A stretch of DNA of 64,000 nt from Microvirga sesbaniae (GCF_025460805.1 NZ_JAMXFJ010000007.1:124001-188000), one strand, 5' to 3'. Counted from the first letter of the stretch, positions 1-8,340 are shown. Notes: generated by a model from the sequence alone, not told the origin. Numbers and translations: made by a program.

Positions 1-159
1 CGGCGCCCGCAAGGCGTTGGCAACCTCGAAGGCCACCGGCACGCCGCCGCGCGGCAACGCCATCACGACCGGGTTCTGCACCGCATAGCCCATCAGACGC
101 TGAGCGAGCTGGCGCCCTGCGTCCGCCCTGTCCCGAAAGCTCAGGTCCTCCGGCTGCAT
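1..159 (-). CDS. Phosphoribosyltransferase-family protein (partial)
   Basis: The window edge cuts this gene; only the first 53 codons are visible, running leftward from an ATG at 159 with a good AAGGAGG ribosome site just upstream. The visible residues read [15 protein letters not shown], then [16 protein letters not shown]. That is the usual opening of the PRTase-like proteins often found with stress or erythromycin-esterase genes in soil alphaproteobacteria. PRTase proteins bind PRPP, but the catalytic loop lies outside the window, so the substrate cannot be given. It is divergent from the cupin gene. The family call is fairly safe and the function is open. Confidence 0.6.
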   Translation of the reverse strand, partial: MQPEDLSFRDRADAGRQLAQRLMGYAVQNPVVMALPRGGVPVAFEVANALRAP

Positions 160-301
160 GGTCCAGGCCTCCTTGGTGCAGCCACCGGACGAATCAGTCC
201 CGCGCCGCTGTTGCCGGACACGGAAAGATCACTCAAGCGGCCTGTGGGGGAACGCGCTAGGTATCGGCCCCGTTTCTCCCAACATGAGACAGGAGGAGCG
301 G

Positions 302-643
302 ATGACCGACACGACCGTGAAGAAGGTCAGCAGCGCCCACTCGCCCACAGGTGCTCAAGGCGAGGTCTACCTCGCGTCCGGCAAACGCGTCTCGATGCGG
401 ATGTGGCGCGATGAGCAGCCGAGGAACGACAAACCCTTGCATAAGCATGGGTACGAAGTGGTCGGCTACGTGATCGCGGGACGGGCCGAGCTGGAGATCG
501 AGGGGCAGACGGTGCGATTGGAGCCGGGCGACTCCTGGGTCGTTCCAGCCGGGGCCGAGCACACTTATCGCATCCTGGAGACTTTCACGGCTATCGAAGC
601 CACGGCTCCGCCGGCTCAGGTGCATGGCCGCGAGCCGTCCTGA
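302..643 (+). CDS. Small cupin-domain protein
   Basis: 113 residues, a single-domain cupin 2 protein. The start at 302 is set by the strong AGGAGG site at 291-296; the frame is open further upstream but that part looks non-coding. The first cupin motif is seen as KPLHKHGYEVVGYVIAGRAE and the second as PAGAEHTYRI, giving three candidate metal-ligand histidines and a glutamate-type position. Such proteins are either metal enzymes or small-ligand binders. It is followed after 26 bases by the FAD/Rieske oxidoreductase on the same strand, so the two are probably co-transcribed. The substrate is unknown. Confidence 0.75.
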   Translation: MTDTTVKKVSSAHSPTGAQGEVYLASGKRVSMRMWRDEQPRNDKPLHKHGYEVVGYVIAGRAELEIEGQTVRLEPGDSWVVPAGAEHTYRILETFTAIEATAPPAQVHGREPS

Positions 644-669
644 CCCGGCAACCGGCGCTGGAGGACCTG

Positions 670-2145
670 ATGGCCGCACTCCCCGGACGCAATGAATCCT
701 GCTGGGTTGCGACAGCCCCGAAGGCGAGCTTCCCGAGCTTGAGCGGCTCGCAGGACTGCGATGTGGTGATCGTCGGCGCCGGGATCGTCGGGCTGACAGC
801 GGCCTTGTCCCTGTGTGAGGCCGGCAAGTCGGTCGTGGTGCTGGAGGCCCGCCGGGTCGGAGGCCAGGTGACGGGCCGCTCGACGGCCAAGATCACGACC
901 CAGCACAGTCTCATCTACCGCTACCTGATCGACACCGCTGGCCAGGACATCGCGATGCTCTACGCCGAGGCCAATCGCGCGGCCGTCGAACAGATCCGCA
1001 CCTGGATCGAGACATTGGGCATCGCGTGCGACTACGAACGCAAGGCGGCCTATACCTACACCTGCGATCCACAACGGGCGGATGACATCCGGCAGGAGGC
1101 CGAGGCGGCCCGGATCCTAGGTTTTGATGCCGAGGTTCTTGACCGAGCACCCCTGCCCTTCCCCATGGCAGGAGCCCTGTGCTTCCCTGACCAGGCCCAG
1201 TTCAATCCCGCAAGTTATTTGGTGGGTCTCGCCAAGGCTGTCGCGGCTCGCGGCGGTCGGATCTTCGAGCAGAGCCGGGCCACGTCCTTCGACCAGGACG
1301 ACGGCTGGCGGATCGGGACCGCTCAGGGGACCATCAAGGCAGCCCAGGTGGTCATCGCCACCAACATGACCGTGAAGAGCCCTGTCGGCTATGCCAACCG
1401 CACGCAGCCCCGCAGCCATGTGGCCATGGCATTCCGGCCAGAGGGTCCTGCCGCCGTTGATGGCATGTTCATCGGCATCGACGATCCGACCCACTCGATC
1501 CGTGCCGCCCGGGATCAGGACGGGCCGTTGCTGATCACGCTGGGTCCTCGCTTCAACACCGGCCAGGACGGCGATGTCGCCCGGCGCTTCCGGGATCTGG
1601 AGCAGTGGGCTCGGGCGAACCTGCCCATCCGCGGGGTGGTCTGGCGCTGGTGCAACGAGGACTACGACACTGCGGACCGCATGCCCTATGTCGGCCAGCC
1701 TGACCCGAAGAAGGCCTCAGGCTTCCATGTGGCGACTGGGTTTAACGGGTGGGGCATCAGCAACGGCACAGCTGCCGGCCTGCTGATTGCCGCTGAGATT
1801 GCGACCGGCTCACGCCTCTGGGGCAAGCTCTACGATCCGGCGCGCCCTGCACCCGACGACTTCCACCAGAGCGGTGATACACAATCCCTCGTCTCCGACG
1901 TTGCTGCGATTGCGCCGGGTGAAGGCGGGGTGATCACCCGCGGCGATGAGAGGATTGCCGTCTGGCGGGATGACCGTGGCGATCTCCACGCCGTGTCCGC
2001 CAGCTGCACGCATAAGGGCTGCACCGTGACCTGGAACAACGCGGACCGGACCTGGGATTGTCCCTGTCACGGCTCGATGTTCGAAGCTGATGGAACGGTC
2101 ATTCACGGCCCGGCCCGTGAGCCGCTGCCGCCGCGGGCGATCTGA
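670..2145 (+). CDS. FAD-dependent oxidoreductase with C-terminal Rieske domain
   Basis: 491 residues. An N-terminal DAO-type FAD fold starts near residue 30 with VVIVGAGIVGLTAAL followed by the acidic end of the second strand (VVVLEARR). A C-terminal Rieske 2Fe-2S domain carries C446-T-H448 and C464-P-C466-H467, the complete ligand set. This architecture is known for DAO-Rieske fusion oxidoreductases of unsettled substrate. A GGAGG site lies 8 bases before the ATG. It follows the cupin gene closely and probably forms a two-gene operon with it. The enzyme is cytoplasmic, with no signal peptide. The class is certain and the substrate is not. Confidence 0.85.
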   Translation: MAALPGRNESCWVATAPKASFPSLSGSQDCDVVIVGAGIVGLTAALSLCEAGKSVVVLEARRVGGQVTGRSTAKITTQHSLIYRYLIDTAGQDIAMLYAEANRAAVEQIRTWIETLGIACDYERKAAYTYTCDPQRADDIRQEAEAARILGFDAEVLDRAPLPFPMAGALCFPDQAQFNPASYLVGLAKAVAARGGRIFEQSRATSFDQDDGWRIGTAQGTIKAAQVVIATNMTVKSPVGYANRTQPRSHVAMAFRPEGPAAVDGMFIGIDDPTHSIRAARDQDGPLLITLGPRFNTGQDGDVARRFRDLEQWARANLPIRGVVWRWCNEDYDTADRMPYVGQPDPKKASGFHVATGFNGWGISNGTAAGLLIAAEIATGSRLWGKLYDPARPAPDDFHQSGDTQSLVSDVAAIAPGEGGVITRGDERIAVWRDDRGDLHAVSASCTHKGCTVTWNNADRTWDCPCHGSMFEADGTVIHGPAREPLPPRAI

Positions 2146-2573
2146 CGCCCACTGCGCGACGCTATGTGTCTGGGTCGAGGTCCGCCTTCCGCCCAAGCTC
2201 TTACGGCACCCCGGAGGAGAACAGGAATGCCGCGTCGACTGGAGAGAGGATGCCCCTGAACGATCGATCTAAATTTAGCATTGGGCAACTCAACGGGTTC
2301 CACGTTGCATAGCGAGCCGATGCACTTGGTTTGCCTGAACGTCTCATTCGGGTCACGGACTTCCCTTCAGCTTGGCCGTGTGAAGGTCAACTCACGCTAC
2401 CAATGCGGAATTATCGCTAAGGTCAGCCCAGTGCCAATATGCGACATTCCCGGTCTCCGGGTGGTATTTCTGATCCAGTGTCTCGCAGCCGATGCTCGCA
2501 GCCATGGGTTGGATCCTAAGTGGTGGAAGCGGAACGGCGCCGGGGCCGTTCCGTGACGATGCGAAGAAGCGGA
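2146..2573. other. Intergenic spacer with a diverged repeat
   Basis: No gene is supported here. The stretch is less GC-rich than its surroundings. At 2401-2449 it contains a 49-base segment that recurs in diverged form at 4273-4321 (see the repeat entries). Nothing else was recognised. Confidence 0.5.
2401..2449. repeat. Diverged intergenic repeat, copy 1
   Basis: The first 36 bases match 4273-4308 at 29 positions (81 percent), and the match continues weakly to 2449 with GACrTTC in both. On the reverse strand both copies can be read as a related peptide (NV..WH.A.LS.NSAL). This hints at a decayed coding or mobile sequence shared by the two spacers. Confidence 0.5.
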
Positions 2574-3029
2574 TCAGGCCTTGGCCTTGACCGGGAGCCG
2601 AAAGGGCGCGCCCAGCCGGTTGAACGCGTTCATGGCCGCAATCGTGATCGTGAGGTCCACGAGATCCTTGGGCGCGAAAGCCGCGCTTGCGGCCGCATAG
2701 GCTTCGTCGGAGGCGTGCGTCTCGCTGACGAGTGTGACTTCCTCCGCCCACGCGAGCGCGGCGCGGTACTGGTCGGGAAACAGGTGCGGCACCTCGGCCC
2801 AGACCGGAACGAGGGCGACCTTCTCGACCGGCATCGTGTCCAGGAGGTCACGGGTGTGCAGGTCGATGCAGTGCGCGCAGCCGTTGATCTGCGAAACCCG
2901 CAGGAAGACGAGGTGGATCAGTTCGGGGGGCAGGTCAGTACCCGTGGTGATATAGTGGTGGACGCCGAAAAGGGCCTTCGCACCCTGCGGCGCCACCTCG
3001 TTCCAGACCAGCCGTTTGTTCTCGCTCAT
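2574..3029 (-). CDS. Carboxymuconolactone decarboxylase / AhpD-family protein, ECF41 target
   Basis: 151 residues of the AhpD-like fold. The redox motif C51-A-H-C54 with H58 (NGCAHCIDLH) is intact, as in alkylhydroperoxidase AhpD, so a peroxidase or thiol-redox role is likely. The start at 3029 gives the usual family N-terminus and has a weak purine-rich ribosome site; longer upstream starts would run through the promoter. It is divergent from an ECF41 sigma gene. On its own strand a TGTCACA-N16-CGTC promoter lies at 3103-3077, 48 bases before the ATG. COE genes (carboxymuconolactone decarboxylase, oxidoreductase, epimerase) are the known targets of ECF41 factors, so this is the expected regulon member. 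Confidence 0.88.
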   Translation of the reverse strand: MSENKRLVWNEVAPQGAKALFGVHHYITTGTDLPPELIHLVFLRVSQINGCAHCIDLHTRDLLDTMPVEKVALVPVWAEVPHLFPDQYRAALAWAEEVTLVSETHASDEAYAAASAAFAPKDLVDLTITIAAMNAFNRLGAPFRLPVKAKA

Positions 3030-3076
3030 GACACGTCTCTCTGTTCGGAACGCCGGAGATCGACGTTCGAAGCCAT

Positions 3077-3103
3077 GACGGGCCAAGCGGTCAGGGTGTG
3101 ACA
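3077..3103 (-). promoter_or_regulatory. ECF41-type promoter of the AhpD-like gene
   Basis: On the minus strand this reads TGTCACA (3103-3097), 16 bases, CGTC (3080-3077). That matches the established ECF41 promoter consensus in motif and spacing, and it is positioned 48 bases before the start at 3029. Confidence 0.85.
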
Positions 3104-3135
3104 TGCCGCTCAGCATTTCCGCTCGCAGCGGCCGA

Positions 3136-3162
3136 TGTCACATCCGGACACGCCCGATCGTC
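3136..3162 (+). promoter_or_regulatory. ECF41-type promoter of the sigma factor gene (autoregulation)
   Basis: TGTCACA at 3136-3142, 16 bases, CGTC at 3159-3162, then 42 bases to the ATG at 3205. It is the same element as the divergent promoter on the other strand, so the sigma factor probably drives its own gene. Confidence 0.82.
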
Positions 3163-3204
3163 TTGTCCTCGGGTTCGGGATGCGCGAGCGAAGGGAAAGC
3201 GGAT

Positions 3205-4137
3205 ATGGTCGGCGAGGAAACGGGGCGGATGGAGGCGATGGACGATCGGCGGACCACCGAATTCGAGGCGGAGCGCAGGCGCCTGACACGCCTGGCCTAC
3301 CGGATGATGGGCTCGCTCACCGAGGCGGAGGACGTCGTGCAGGACGCATGGCTGCGGTGGGTTGGGGTGGAGGGTGGCATCGATTCCCCTCCCGCCTATC
3401 TCACCCGCATCGTCACACGCCTGTGCCTCGACCGACGCCGCTCCGCGCGGGCGCGGCGGGAAACCTACGTCGGACCCTGGCTGCCAGATCCTCTCGTGGG
3501 TTCCGTGGCGCCGGACGAGACGGTCGTCGACGACATCACGGTCACGTTGATGCTGGCCCTTGAGCGTCTGTCGCCCCTGGAGCGGGCCGCTTTCCTTCTC
3601 CATGACGTCTTCGACGTGCCACTGACCGAAGTGGCCATCACCCTCGACCGCGCGCCGGCCGCGGTTCGTCAGCTCGCGGCGCGCGCCCGCAAGCACGTGC
3701 AGGCCGCACGTCCTCGCTTTGACGTCGAACCCGCGGATGCGGATCGGATCACCCGAGCCTTCTTCGCCGCGGCGCGCGACGGGGACGTGGCGGCGCTATC
3801 AGTGCTGCTGGCAAGGAACGTCGAGATCCATACCGATGGCGGCGGCAAGGTCCTTGCCTTCCGCAATGTCATCCGGGGGGTCGAGCGGGCCCTGCGCCTT
3901 TTTGACGGCCAGCGGCGCAAGGATGCCCTGCCGCCGACGCTGCTTCGTGTTGTCACGATCGACGGCCTACCAGGCTACGTCGGCCTCGATGGAGGCGGCG
4001 TGCTTCAGACAACTGCGCTCGACATCCGCGAGGACGGCATCGCCGCGATCTACATTGTCAAAAATCCGGACAAGCTGTCTCACGTGGCGGCAGAAGTGGA
4101 CTTTCCAAAACGCAACTCGTCGATACCACCGGCCTGA
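3205..4137 (+). CDS. ECF41-family RNA polymerase sigma factor with SnoaL-like C-terminal domain
   Basis: 310 residues. Sigma region 2 spans roughly residues 20-85 (AYRMMGSLTEAEDVVQDAWL) and region 4 roughly 115-165. A SnoaL-like extension follows from about 175. Three signatures of the ECF41 group are present: WLPDP at 92-96 in the linker, DGGGK at 211-215 and NPDKL at 287-291. In this group the extension, not an anti-sigma factor, controls activity, and no anti-sigma gene is seen here. The start at 3205 has a GAAGGGAAAG site; ATGs at codons 9 and 12 are alternatives. It faces its probable target across a spacer with matching promoters on both strands. The inducing signal is unknown. Confidence 0.93.
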   Translation: MVGEETGRMEAMDDRRTTEFEAERRRLTRLAYRMMGSLTEAEDVVQDAWLRWVGVEGGIDSPPAYLTRIVTRLCLDRRRSARARRETYVGPWLPDPLVGSVAPDETVVDDITVTLMLALERLSPLERAAFLLHDVFDVPLTEVAITLDRAPAAVRQLAARARKHVQAARPRFDVEPADADRITRAFFAAARDGDVAALSVLLARNVEIHTDGGGKVLAFRNVIRGVERALRLFDGQRRKDALPPTLLRVVTIDGLPGYVGLDGGGVLQTTALDIREDGIAAIYIVKNPDKLSHVAAEVDFPKRNSSIPPA

Positions 4138-4272
4138 TGAGCCGTCTGAGTGACTGCGGTAGAGCGGATAACCGTTCGATGGGCGGCACATGTTGCTCGG
4201 GCACGGTCGAACGTCTCCTTGGGGTTATCCAGTGCAGATCGTTCACTGACGGGGGCGTCTGAGATCCCTATT

Positions 4273-4321
4273 CAATGCAGAATTGCGGCTAAGGTTCGCC
4301 CCGTGCCAGTTGAAGACGTTC
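4273..4321. repeat. Diverged intergenic repeat, copy 2
   Basis: Partner of 2401-2449, in the same orientation, 1.9 kb away. See that entry for the alignment. Confidence 0.5.
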
Positions 4322-4493
4322 GGCTGGCATACTGGCAAGCCTCAGCGAGCCAAGGAATGATCTGATCAACTAAATACCTTTCTTTCCCGGCTTGGCCCGG
4401 CTGCCCGATCGGACCTCCAGAGCGCCAACGGCCAGATGCGACCGGCGGCATCGGCGCAGCGATCACAGAGTTTGTGACCAAGCGATTGGTTAT

Positions 4494-4514
4494 TGACTAA
4501 TCGTTCCAGAATCA
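4494..4514 (+). promoter_or_regulatory. Putative TetR operator upstream of tetR
   Basis: Carries TAATCGTTCCAGAAT, whose exact reverse complement occurs at 5109-5123 before the downstream oxidoreductase. The match extends to 19 of 21 bases. It lies 12 bases before the tetR ATG, consistent with autorepression. Confidence 0.65.
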
Positions 4515-4526
4515 TATGTTGGTGCT

Positions 4527-5093
4527 ATGGCGAGACCCAAGACCTTCGACAAAGACCGCGCGCTTGAAGCGGCGGTCAACACGTTCCGCAAGCACGGCTA
4601 TGAAGCGACCTCGGCCGAGATGCTGGTGCGCGCCATGGGGATCGGCCGGCAGAGCCTCTACGACACGTTCGGCGACAAGTGGCAGCTCTACCGCATGGCC
4701 GTGCATCATTACTCCACCGTTCAGACCACAGCTCATATCGCAGCCCTGCGTGGGCCAGCCCGCGCCATCGACGGGATCAAGGCGATGGTCGATCGCGTCG
4801 CCCAAGATGCCAAGAGCCCATGCCTTGGCGTTGGCTCGACCTGGGAGTTCGGGAATGAACGGCCCGATCTCGAAGAGATTAAGGAGGCGCACGGTCGCGT
4901 TCTCAGAGCCGCCATCCGGGATCGGATCGTGGAAGCACAGGCTGCCGGCGACATCGCGGCAGAGCTGAGGCCCGATGATGTGGCCGCCTTCCTTATCACC
5001 ACCTTCGCCGGCCTGCGCGTTGCAGGCCGGGGAGGCGCGAACGCCGCCGGGCTGCAAACGCTCGCGGATCTCGCCATACGGGCGCTTCGCTGA
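4527..5093 (+). CDS. TetR/AcrR-family transcriptional regulator
   Basis: 188 residues. The N-terminal helix-turn-helix is seen as ALEAAVNTFRKHGYEATSA followed by VRAMGIGRQSLYDTFGDKW, the classic TetR signature. The rest is the helical ligand-binding domain with C-terminal family features (AAFLITTFAGLRV). It precedes a quinone oxidoreductase by 49 bases on the same strand. A 15-base motif is repeated in inverted orientation before both genes, so it probably represses itself and the reductase, and perhaps the downstream hydrolase and SDR. The ligand is not known; genes of this pairing often respond to electrophiles or quinones. Confidence 0.9.
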   Translation: MARPKTFDKDRALEAAVNTFRKHGYEATSAEMLVRAMGIGRQSLYDTFGDKWQLYRMAVHHYSTVQTTAHIAALRGPARAIDGIKAMVDRVAQDAKSPCLGVGSTWEFGNERPDLEEIKEAHGRVLRAAIRDRIVEAQAAGDIAAELRPDDVAAFLITTFAGLRVAGRGGANAAGLQTLADLAIRALR

Positions 5094-5107
5094 TTATTTT
5101 TTTTGCC

Positions 5108-5128
5108 TTATTCTGGAACGATTATTCA
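5108..5128 (+). promoter_or_regulatory. Putative TetR operator upstream of quinone oxidoreductase
   Basis: Contains ATTCTGGAACGATTA, the exact inverse of the motif at 4498-4512. It ends 14 bases before the oxidoreductase ATG and overlaps the likely promoter and ribosome-site region, as expected for a repressor site. Confidence 0.65.
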
Positions 5129-5142
5129 AATAAGAGGATGCT

Positions 5143-6114
5143 ATGTGCAGAGCTATCGTAATGAATGCGGCGGGCGGGCCTGAGACGCTGCAATGGCTCC
5201 AGCGGCCGCCTAAGGAGCCCGGACCGCGCGAGGTGCTCGTCGAGGTTGCTGCGGCGGGCGTCAACTTCATGGACATCGGCGTCCGGCGCGGCATGTTTTG
5301 GCAGGAAATGCCCAATCCCAAGGTCCTTGGCGTCGAGGGGGCTGGGCGTGTGCTGTCGGTTGGCGAAAGCGTTGACGGCTTTGCGCCGGGCGATCGTGTT
5401 GCTTGGGTTTATGCACCCGGCAGCTACGCCGAGCAGGTCGTCATGCCTCAGGACTCGCTCGTTCGTGTGCCTGACGCGATCGACGATCGCACCGCGGCGG
5501 CCGTGATGATGCAGGGCCTGACCGCCAGCCACTTCGCCACTGATTTCTACCCAGTGCAGGAAGGCGACGTCGCTCTCGTCCATGCTGCCGCAGGCGGGTT
5601 GGGGCTGCTACTCACCCAGATCATCCGCCTGCGCGGCGGCCGTGTCATCGGGCGCGTCTCAAGTGCCGACAAGGTCGCCGCCGCCGAGGAGGCCGGCGCG
5701 GATCACGTCATCGTCGACACCAAAGGACACTTCGCCGACGCGGTTCTGCGCCTCACCGGCGGCGAGGGTGTGCATGTCGTCTATGACGGATCCGGACCCA
5801 CTACCTTCGCAGGATCACTGGCATCCCTGCACCGCTCGGGCACTCTCTGCTGGTACGGACCCGTGCTGGGGGGGCCAGGGGCGCTCGACATCATGAGCCT
5901 GCCGAAGAGCATCAAGATCGGCTACGCGGTCTTCTCCGACCACATCCCCACGCCGCGTCTCCTGCGCGAGCGCGCCGCGCGCCTCTTCGACTGGGTCGCG
6001 AGCGGTGCAGTGAGGGCACACATCGGCGGAACATACCCGCTTGCCGATGCCGCAAAGGCCCACGCCGCCCTGGAGAGCCGGGCGACGTCAGGCAAGCTGC
6101 TGCTCATTCCCTAG
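5143..6114 (+). CDS. NADPH:quinone oxidoreductase (MDR superfamily, zinc-independent)
   Basis: 323 residues. A GroES-like N-terminal domain (PGPREVLVEVAAAGVNFMD) is followed by a Rossmann domain with the AAAGGLGLLLTQ nucleotide loop near residue 150. The structural zinc cysteines of alcohol dehydrogenases are absent, pointing to the QOR/zeta-crystallin branch, which reduces quinones with NADPH in the cytoplasm. It sits directly downstream of tetR behind a matching operator, so it is probably TetR-controlled. An AAGAGG ribosome site precedes the ATG. The exact acceptor is unknown. Confidence 0.88.
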   Translation: MCRAIVMNAAGGPETLQWLQRPPKEPGPREVLVEVAAAGVNFMDIGVRRGMFWQEMPNPKVLGVEGAGRVLSVGESVDGFAPGDRVAWVYAPGSYAEQVVMPQDSLVRVPDAIDDRTAAAVMMQGLTASHFATDFYPVQEGDVALVHAAAGGLGLLLTQIIRLRGGRVIGRVSSADKVAAAEEAGADHVIVDTKGHFADAVLRLTGGEGVHVVYDGSGPTTFAGSLASLHRSGTLCWYGPVLGGPGALDIMSLPKSIKIGYAVFSDHIPTPRLLRERAARLFDWVASGAVRAHIGGTYPLADAAKAHAALESRATSGKLLLIP

Positions 6115-6190
6115 TACGCTTTCCCGACGAGGAGGCGGCGAGAGACGACAGCGCTGGCCTCTCGTGGATTCCATCACCCGGAGACGTCCC

Positions 6191-7219
6191 ATGCTCTACC
6201 ATCCTACCAACCTGACGCGCCGATCCCTCCTGACCAGTGCAGCGGCTGCTGTCGCCCTCGCGCCGCTGGTCTCGACAGACGAGGCCCAAGGTCAATCAGT
6301 CCCTGCTGCCTCGCCCGGAACCGGGTTTGGTCCGCTGAAGCAGATCGAGACCGACGTCCTCAGCGTCGGCTATGTTGAGGCCGGGCCTGCGGACGGGCGG
6401 CCTGTCGTGCTGCTGCATGGCTGGCCCTACGACATCCACAGCTACACTGAGGTTGTGCCACTCCTCACTGCTGCCGGGTACCGCGTGCTCGTGCCATATT
6501 TGCGCGGCCACGGCGCGACCCGTTTCCTGTCCGCCGACACCATGCGCAACGGCCAGCAGGCCGCGCTTGCCGTCGACACTCTCGCCTTCATGGAAGCGCT
6601 CAAGATCGAAAAGGCCGTGATCGCCGGCTACGACTGGGGCGCTCGCACAGCCTGCATCCTCGCGGCGCTCTGGCCGGAGCGCTGCCAGGGACTGGTCTCG
6701 GTCAGCGGCTATCTCATCGGCAGCCAGGAGGCGAACCGGATGCCACTGCCGCCTAAGGCCGAGTTGCAATGGTGGTATCAGTACTACTTTGCCACGGAGC
6801 GCGGTCGGGAGGGTTACGCCAAGTACACGACGGAGTTCGCGCGCCTCATCTGGGAGCTCGCCTCCCCGCAATGGCGCTTCGACGAGGCTACCTTTGCCCG
6901 ATCGGCAGCGGCCTTCGACAATCCCGATCACGTCGCCATCTCTGTTCACAACTATCGCTGGCGGCTTGGCCTCGTTCCGGGCGAGGCCCGCTACGACCCG
7001 ATCGAGGAGAAGCTTGCCAGCTTCCCCACCATAGGCGTGCCGACGATCACGATGGAGGGCGATGTCAATGGCGCGCCCCATCCCGAGCCCGCTGCCTACG
7101 CCAAGAAGTTTACGAGCCGCTATGAGCACCGGCTGATCACAGGCGGGATCGGGCACAACCTGCCACAGGAGGCGCCGCAGGCCTTTGCCCGGGCTGTCCT
7201 CGACATAGCCCACACCTGA
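6191..7219 (+). CDS. Exported alpha/beta hydrolase, epoxide-hydrolase-like
   Basis: 342 residues. The N-terminus has TRRSLLTSAAAAVALAPL, a Tat-like twin-arginine signal, so periplasmic export is likely. HGWP at 76-79 forms the oxyanion-type motif. The nucleophile elbow is GYDWG with D148, and GH322N supplies the catalytic histidine. An aspartate nucleophile fits epoxide hydrolases or haloalkane dehalogenases rather than esterases. The start at 6191 is chosen for the GGAGA site and the signal peptide. It is downstream of the quinone oxidoreductase (76 bases) and upstream of an SDR, plausibly one detoxification unit. The substrate is not determinable. Confidence 0.82.
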   Translation: MLYHPTNLTRRSLLTSAAAAVALAPLVSTDEAQGQSVPAASPGTGFGPLKQIETDVLSVGYVEAGPADGRPVVLLHGWPYDIHSYTEVVPLLTAAGYRVLVPYLRGHGATRFLSADTMRNGQQAALAVDTLAFMEALKIEKAVIAGYDWGARTACILAALWPERCQGLVSVSGYLIGSQEANRMPLPPKAELQWWYQYYFATERGREGYAKYTTEFARLIWELASPQWRFDEATFARSAAAFDNPDHVAISVHNYRWRLGLVPGEARYDPIEEKLASFPTIGVPTITMEGDVNGAPHPEPAAYAKKFTSRYEHRLITGGIGHNLPQEAPQAFARAVLDIAHT

Positions 7220-7317
7220 CCAGCCGCAGGCTGCCTCAGTCTCACTGGCGGCAGCCACGCGAACCCCCATCCACCTTCGGAACCAACGCCGGTGTCAGCC
7301 CGGTGAACAGGAGATCT

Positions 7318-8064
7318 ATGACCATGTCAAACGACACCACAGAACAGCGTCCTGCCGCCCTCATCTTCGGCGGCTCGCGCGGCATCGGCGCCGCCGCGGC
7401 CAAGCGGCTTGCCGAGGACGGCTTCAGGGTCGCTCTCACCTACGTCGCCCACGCGGACAAGGCCGAGGATGTTGTGACGGCCATCCGGAGCCAAGGCGGC
7501 GAGGCCTTTGCGATCCGGGCCGACAGTGCCGATCCCGCTGCAATCCGTTCCGCTGTCAGCCAAGCGACCGAGCGCTTTGGCACCATCAGCGCCGTTGTGG
7601 TGAATGCCGGAATCTTCAAAATGGCGACTCTCGACGCGGTGTCGCTCGAAGAGCTCGATCAGATGATTGCCATCAATGTACGTGGAGTCTTTCTGTCGAT
7701 CCAGGCAACCGTGCCGCACATGGCTGATGGCGGCCGCGTCATCACGATCGGCAGCAATGTGGCGATCCGGACGGGCTTTCCAGGATCGAGTGTGTATCAG
7801 TTCACGAAGGCGGCTGTCGCGGCGATGGTGAAAGGCCTGGCCCTCGACCTTGCGCCGCGAAGGATCACAGTCAACAACATCCAGCCCGGCCCGACGAATA
7901 CGGACATCAACGCCGGTTCGATTCAGATGCTCTCCAGTATGAGCCCGCTGAAGCGCGTCGCCGACCCGGCGGAGATCGCTGGCGCCGTGTCCTACCTCGC
8001 CCGTAGCGAGTCCGGCTACATGACCGGGGCGAGCCTCACGATCGACGGCGGTTTCGTTCTGTAG
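7318..8064 (+). CDS. SDR-family oxidoreductase
   Basis: 248 residues, classical short-chain dehydrogenase. The cofactor motif GGSRGIG is near residues 18-24, NAG near 96-98, catalytic S146, and the YxxxK pair Y160/K164 is present. The C-terminal family ending (GASLTIDGGFVL) is intact. The start at 7318 has AGGAG five bases upstream; an ATG two codons later is possible. It lies 98 bases after the hydrolase and probably belongs to the same TetR-led block. It is followed by two hairpins. The substrate is unknown. Confidence 0.88.
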   Translation: MTMSNDTTEQRPAALIFGGSRGIGAAAAKRLAEDGFRVALTYVAHADKAEDVVTAIRSQGGEAFAIRADSADPAAIRSAVSQATERFGTISAVVVNAGIFKMATLDAVSLEELDQMIAINVRGVFLSIQATVPHMADGGRVITIGSNVAIRTGFPGSSVYQFTKAAVAAMVKGLALDLAPRRITVNNIQPGPTNTDINAGSIQMLSSMSPLKRVADPAEIAGAVSYLARSESGYMTGASLTIDGGFVL

Positions 8065-8088
8065 CGACGACGGACAATACGGAAGGTG

Positions 8089-8112
8089 CGCTTCGCGGGC
8101 AGTCGCGAAGCG
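8089..8112. terminator. Hairpin after the SDR gene
   Basis: A perfect 9-base inverted repeat CGCTTCGCG/CGCGAAGCG with a 6-base loop, 24 bases after the SDR stop. There is no T tract, so it is only a possible terminator. Confidence 0.4.
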
Positions 8113-8166
8113 AAAGCTACGTGAGTCGGCTTCGGGTCACGAACGGCCTTTAACCGTGGCCTTATG

Positions 8167-8199
8167 AATGTCCGCTCGTCGCGCATTTGCGGACATTTT
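8167..8199 (+). terminator. Possible Rho-independent terminator
   Basis: A 9-base stem AATGTCCGC (8167-8175) pairs with GCGGACATT (8189-8197), followed by TT. It lies about 100 bases after the SDR stop. Confidence 0.5.
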
Positions 8200-8317
8200 G
8201 GTGTCCAGCGCGAAGTGAGGCAGGGCTGGCGCAGATCGCTCGGAGTTCGTCTGCTGTTACCCGTGGTGTTACCCGGAGGAAATTAGAGCGTGGAACTTCA
8301 GACACAGAAAAGTCGTA

Positions 8318-8340
8318 AAACCCTTGCCGGCAAAGGGTTT
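8318..8340 (-). terminator. Terminator of tRNA-Lys
   Basis: Read on the minus strand: AAACCCTT, 7-base loop, AAGGGTTT followed by T. It starts five bases beyond the tRNA CCA end. Confidence 0.6.

Larger units (their letters stand above)
4138..4526. other. Intergenic spacer before tetR
   Basis: Contains copy 2 of the diverged repeat (4273-4321) and, at its right end, the tetR operator. No gene could be supported in the rest. Confidence 0.5.
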
